Shown here: positions 62,402 to 64,000 of the stretch, in pieces
Layout of the letters: the number at the start of each line of letters is the position of its first letter
How positions within the stretch are numbered: the stretch's first letter is position 1
Assembly: GCF_000803315.1 (NCBI RefSeq)
Contig: NZ_JRMH01000001.1
Span: 2,170,001-2,234,000 of the forward strand
DNA from: Pectobacterium actinidiae
GTDB lineage: Bacteria; Pseudomonadota; Gammaproteobacteria; Enterobacterales; Enterobacteriaceae
Length of the DNA stretch: 64,000 nucleotides
Reading direction: 5' to 3'
Program-made: the position numbers and the translations under genes
Notes under the pieces: generated by a model
Told to the model about the DNA's origin: nothing
The model's input: only the letters and a program-made list of their open reading frames with translations
Databases searched by the model: none

Positions 62402-63919
62402 TCAGGCAGAGGCCGTCGTCGTGACGGCATCCGCAGGGGCGTCGGTGACATCCTGTGTCATACGCGTCAGTTTCGGTGCGGTCAGCAGCATCAGAACGGC
62501 GATGATGCCCGTGACGATACCAATCTGCATGAAGACATTGCTATAAATCTCAAGAGACGCATGTGGGTCTACGACGTTCTCAGGCACGGCCATCATATTC
62601 GCAACGTAGCCTGCGATAATGGCGGCACCGGCTGACGTCAGGAACCAGGCTCCCATAATGAAGCCCATCAGGCGCTGTGGTACCAGTTGAGCGACCATCG
62701 CCAGACCCAGACCGGAAATCATCAACTCCCCGATACTTTGCAGGCCATAGCAGAGGATCAGCCAGTTGACGGACACGATACCCTGTTCGTTTGCCATGCT
62801 GGCACCCCACGGCAGCACCAGAAACGCGCCGGAGCACAGCACCATGCCAACTGCAAACTTGTGCGCCATCGGCAGTTGGTCACCCATTTTGTTATACACC
62901 GCAGCCAGAATCGGGCTGGCAACCATAATCCAGAACGGGTTGAGCGCCTGATACTGCTCTGGCTCAAAGGTAAAGCCTAAAATCGAGTGCTCAACGTTGC
63001 GGATGGCAAAGAAGTTGAGCGATGTTGGCATCTGGTTGTACAGCACAAAGAAGACAACGGCCTCGAGCATCAGCAGAAGGGCGACAATCATTTTCCGGCG
63101 TTCTGCACCGTGCACTGCCAGCATCTCTTTGATGAAGATGGCGACAACAGCCAGTGAAATCAGCGTCAGAATCCAACGCGCGATGCTCTGGTTGTGCAGC
63201 AGCCAGGTGGAAAGTGCAACTAACACGACAATACCCGCGAGCGTGACGGCGAGCTTCGGCAGATTAATCGGTTGGAAATCTGGCTGAGAACCTTGTGTGC
63301 TGACCCACTTACGGCAGAACATAAAGTTAACCAGCGTCAGAATCATGCCCACTACGCTCAGGGAGAAGGCAACGCTCCAGCCATAGTTCGCAGCAAGCAC
63401 CGGCGTCGCCAGCATAGAAAAGAAGGAGCCGATGTTCACCGCCATATAGTACATGGTGAAAGCACCATCCAGACGCGGATCGTCTTTCGCATAGCTGGTA
63501 GACAGTAGGGCTGAGGGGTTGGCTTTAAACAATCCGTTACCGACGGCAATGGTTGCCATACCGATATATACCCACGTCACGCTGTGGCCTGAGTAGGCAA
63601 TCATGGTGTAACCGATCGCCAGTACGATAGCACCCAGCACGATCACACGTTTGGTGCCGAGGACTTTGTCGCCTAACCAGCCACCAATGGCGACGAAACC
63701 ATATACCAACGCACTGAATGAGGAGAAGAGGGTAATGGAGTCGGTTTCGGACATGCCCAGCATTTTGACCAGATAAACCGCCATAATGCCTTGTAGACCG
63801 TAGTAACCAAAACGCTCCCATAGCTCTATGCTAAAGATGAGATAAAACGCTTTTGGCTGTTTGAAGGCGTTCATACTGACGCTTTCGGGGGATTCACTGT
63901 TGTTGTTTGCTGTTGACAC
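62402..63919 (-). CDS. dtpA: Dipeptide/tripeptide proton symporter DtpA
   Basis: A 505-residue POT/PTR2-family transporter with about 14 helices. Signatures: [19 protein letters not shown] (ExxER proton motif) and [17 protein letters not shown]. The GTG start has AGAGG 5 nt upstream. It closely resembles E. coli DtpA (TppB), starting MSTAN and carrying [20 protein letters not shown]. It complements the Opp system as a second peptide uptake route. Confidence 0.94.
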   Translation of the reverse strand: MSTANNNSESPESVSMNAFKQPKAFYLIFSIELWERFGYYGLQGIMAVYLVKMLGMSETDSITLFSSFSALVYGFVAIGGWLGDKVLGTKRVIVLGAIVLAIGYTMIAYSGHSVTWVYIGMATIAVGNGLFKANPSALLSTSYAKDDPRLDGAFTMYYMAVNIGSFFSMLATPVLAANYGWSVAFSLSVVGMILTLVNFMFCRKWVSTQGSQPDFQPINLPKLAVTLAGIVVLVALSTWLLHNQSIARWILTLISLAVVAIFIKEMLAVHGAERRKMIVALLLMLEAVVFFVLYNQMPTSLNFFAIRNVEHSILGFTFEPEQYQALNPFWIMVASPILAAVYNKMGDQLPMAHKFAVGMVLCSGAFLVLPWGASMANEQGIVSVNWLILCYGLQSIGELMISGLGLAMVAQLVPQRLMGFIMGAWFLTSAGAAIIAGYVANMMAVPENVVDPHASLEIYSNVFMQIGIVTGIIAVLMLLTAPKLTRMTQDVTDAPADAVTTTASA

Positions 63920-64000
63920 AAAGACCTCTGATTTTACTTATCTCGTTTTTTTTAACGAGAAAATAACAAGAGTGAAGCAGTGAAACTGCAACCTCTTTTG

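Overview
The window is core chromosome of a soft-rot enterobacterium, most likely Pectobacterium. The evidence is gene order and protein similarity recalled from memory, with no search run. The order gapA-msrB-yeaC, pncA-ansA-sppA-ydjA-topB, purU-ychJ-rssA-rssB-galU-hns-tdk-adhE-opp-yciU-cls-yciY, yciI-tonB-yciA-yciB-yciC-ompW, trp operon-rnm-yciO and rluB-cobA-yciK-sohB-yciN-topA-cysB follows Escherichia coli closely. The differences point to Pectobacterium: trpG and trpD are separate genes, a KdgM-type oligogalacturonate porin lies beside trp, there are two oppA genes, and selD, ychE, kch and yciQ are absent from their usual places. I cannot name the species.

Layout. Bases 1-9767 hold central metabolism and DNA maintenance (gapA partial, msrB, pncA, ansA, sppA, ydjA, topB, ynjH, xthA). 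Bases 9955-10817 hold a tandem glycine riboswitch directly in front of a TRIC/YicG-type membrane protein. Bases 10882-11328 hold a stable-RNA type tRNA-Tyr gene followed by two 173-bp-period repeats that carry the tRNA 3' end, like the E. coli tyrT/rtT arrangement. Bases 11414-20478 run from purU to adhE and include the RpoS adaptor RssB, GalU, H-NS and Tdk. Bases 21520-28920 are an oligopeptide ABC transporter with two binding proteins. Bases 29230-38650 hold envelope genes and a chemoreceptor. Bases 38986-45907 are the whole trp operon with terminator, attenuator, leader peptide, promoter and TrpR operator. Bases 46018-47653 are rnm and yciO.

Bases 47800-53645 are a 5.8-kb AT-rich genomic island inserted between yciO and rluB, bounded by an 18-bp direct repeat. 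It encodes a large tyrosine integrase at its right end, a short Fur-like winged-helix regulator behind a Fur-box-like palindrome, a YagK/YfjJ (inovirus Gp2-like) putative replication protein, a serine recombinase with a cluster of GGTATCA motifs at its promoter, and three unrecognised cargo genes (two small exported proteins and a membrane protein). The insertion appears to cut rluB off from its original leader. This is the most novel part of the window.

Bases 53661-63919 return to core genome: rluB, cobA, yciK, sohB, yciN, topA, cysB and the peptide permease dtpA. Two families of dispersed palindromic repeats sit in intergenic gaps: about 70 bp at four places, and about 160-230 bp at two places, both between convergent genes.
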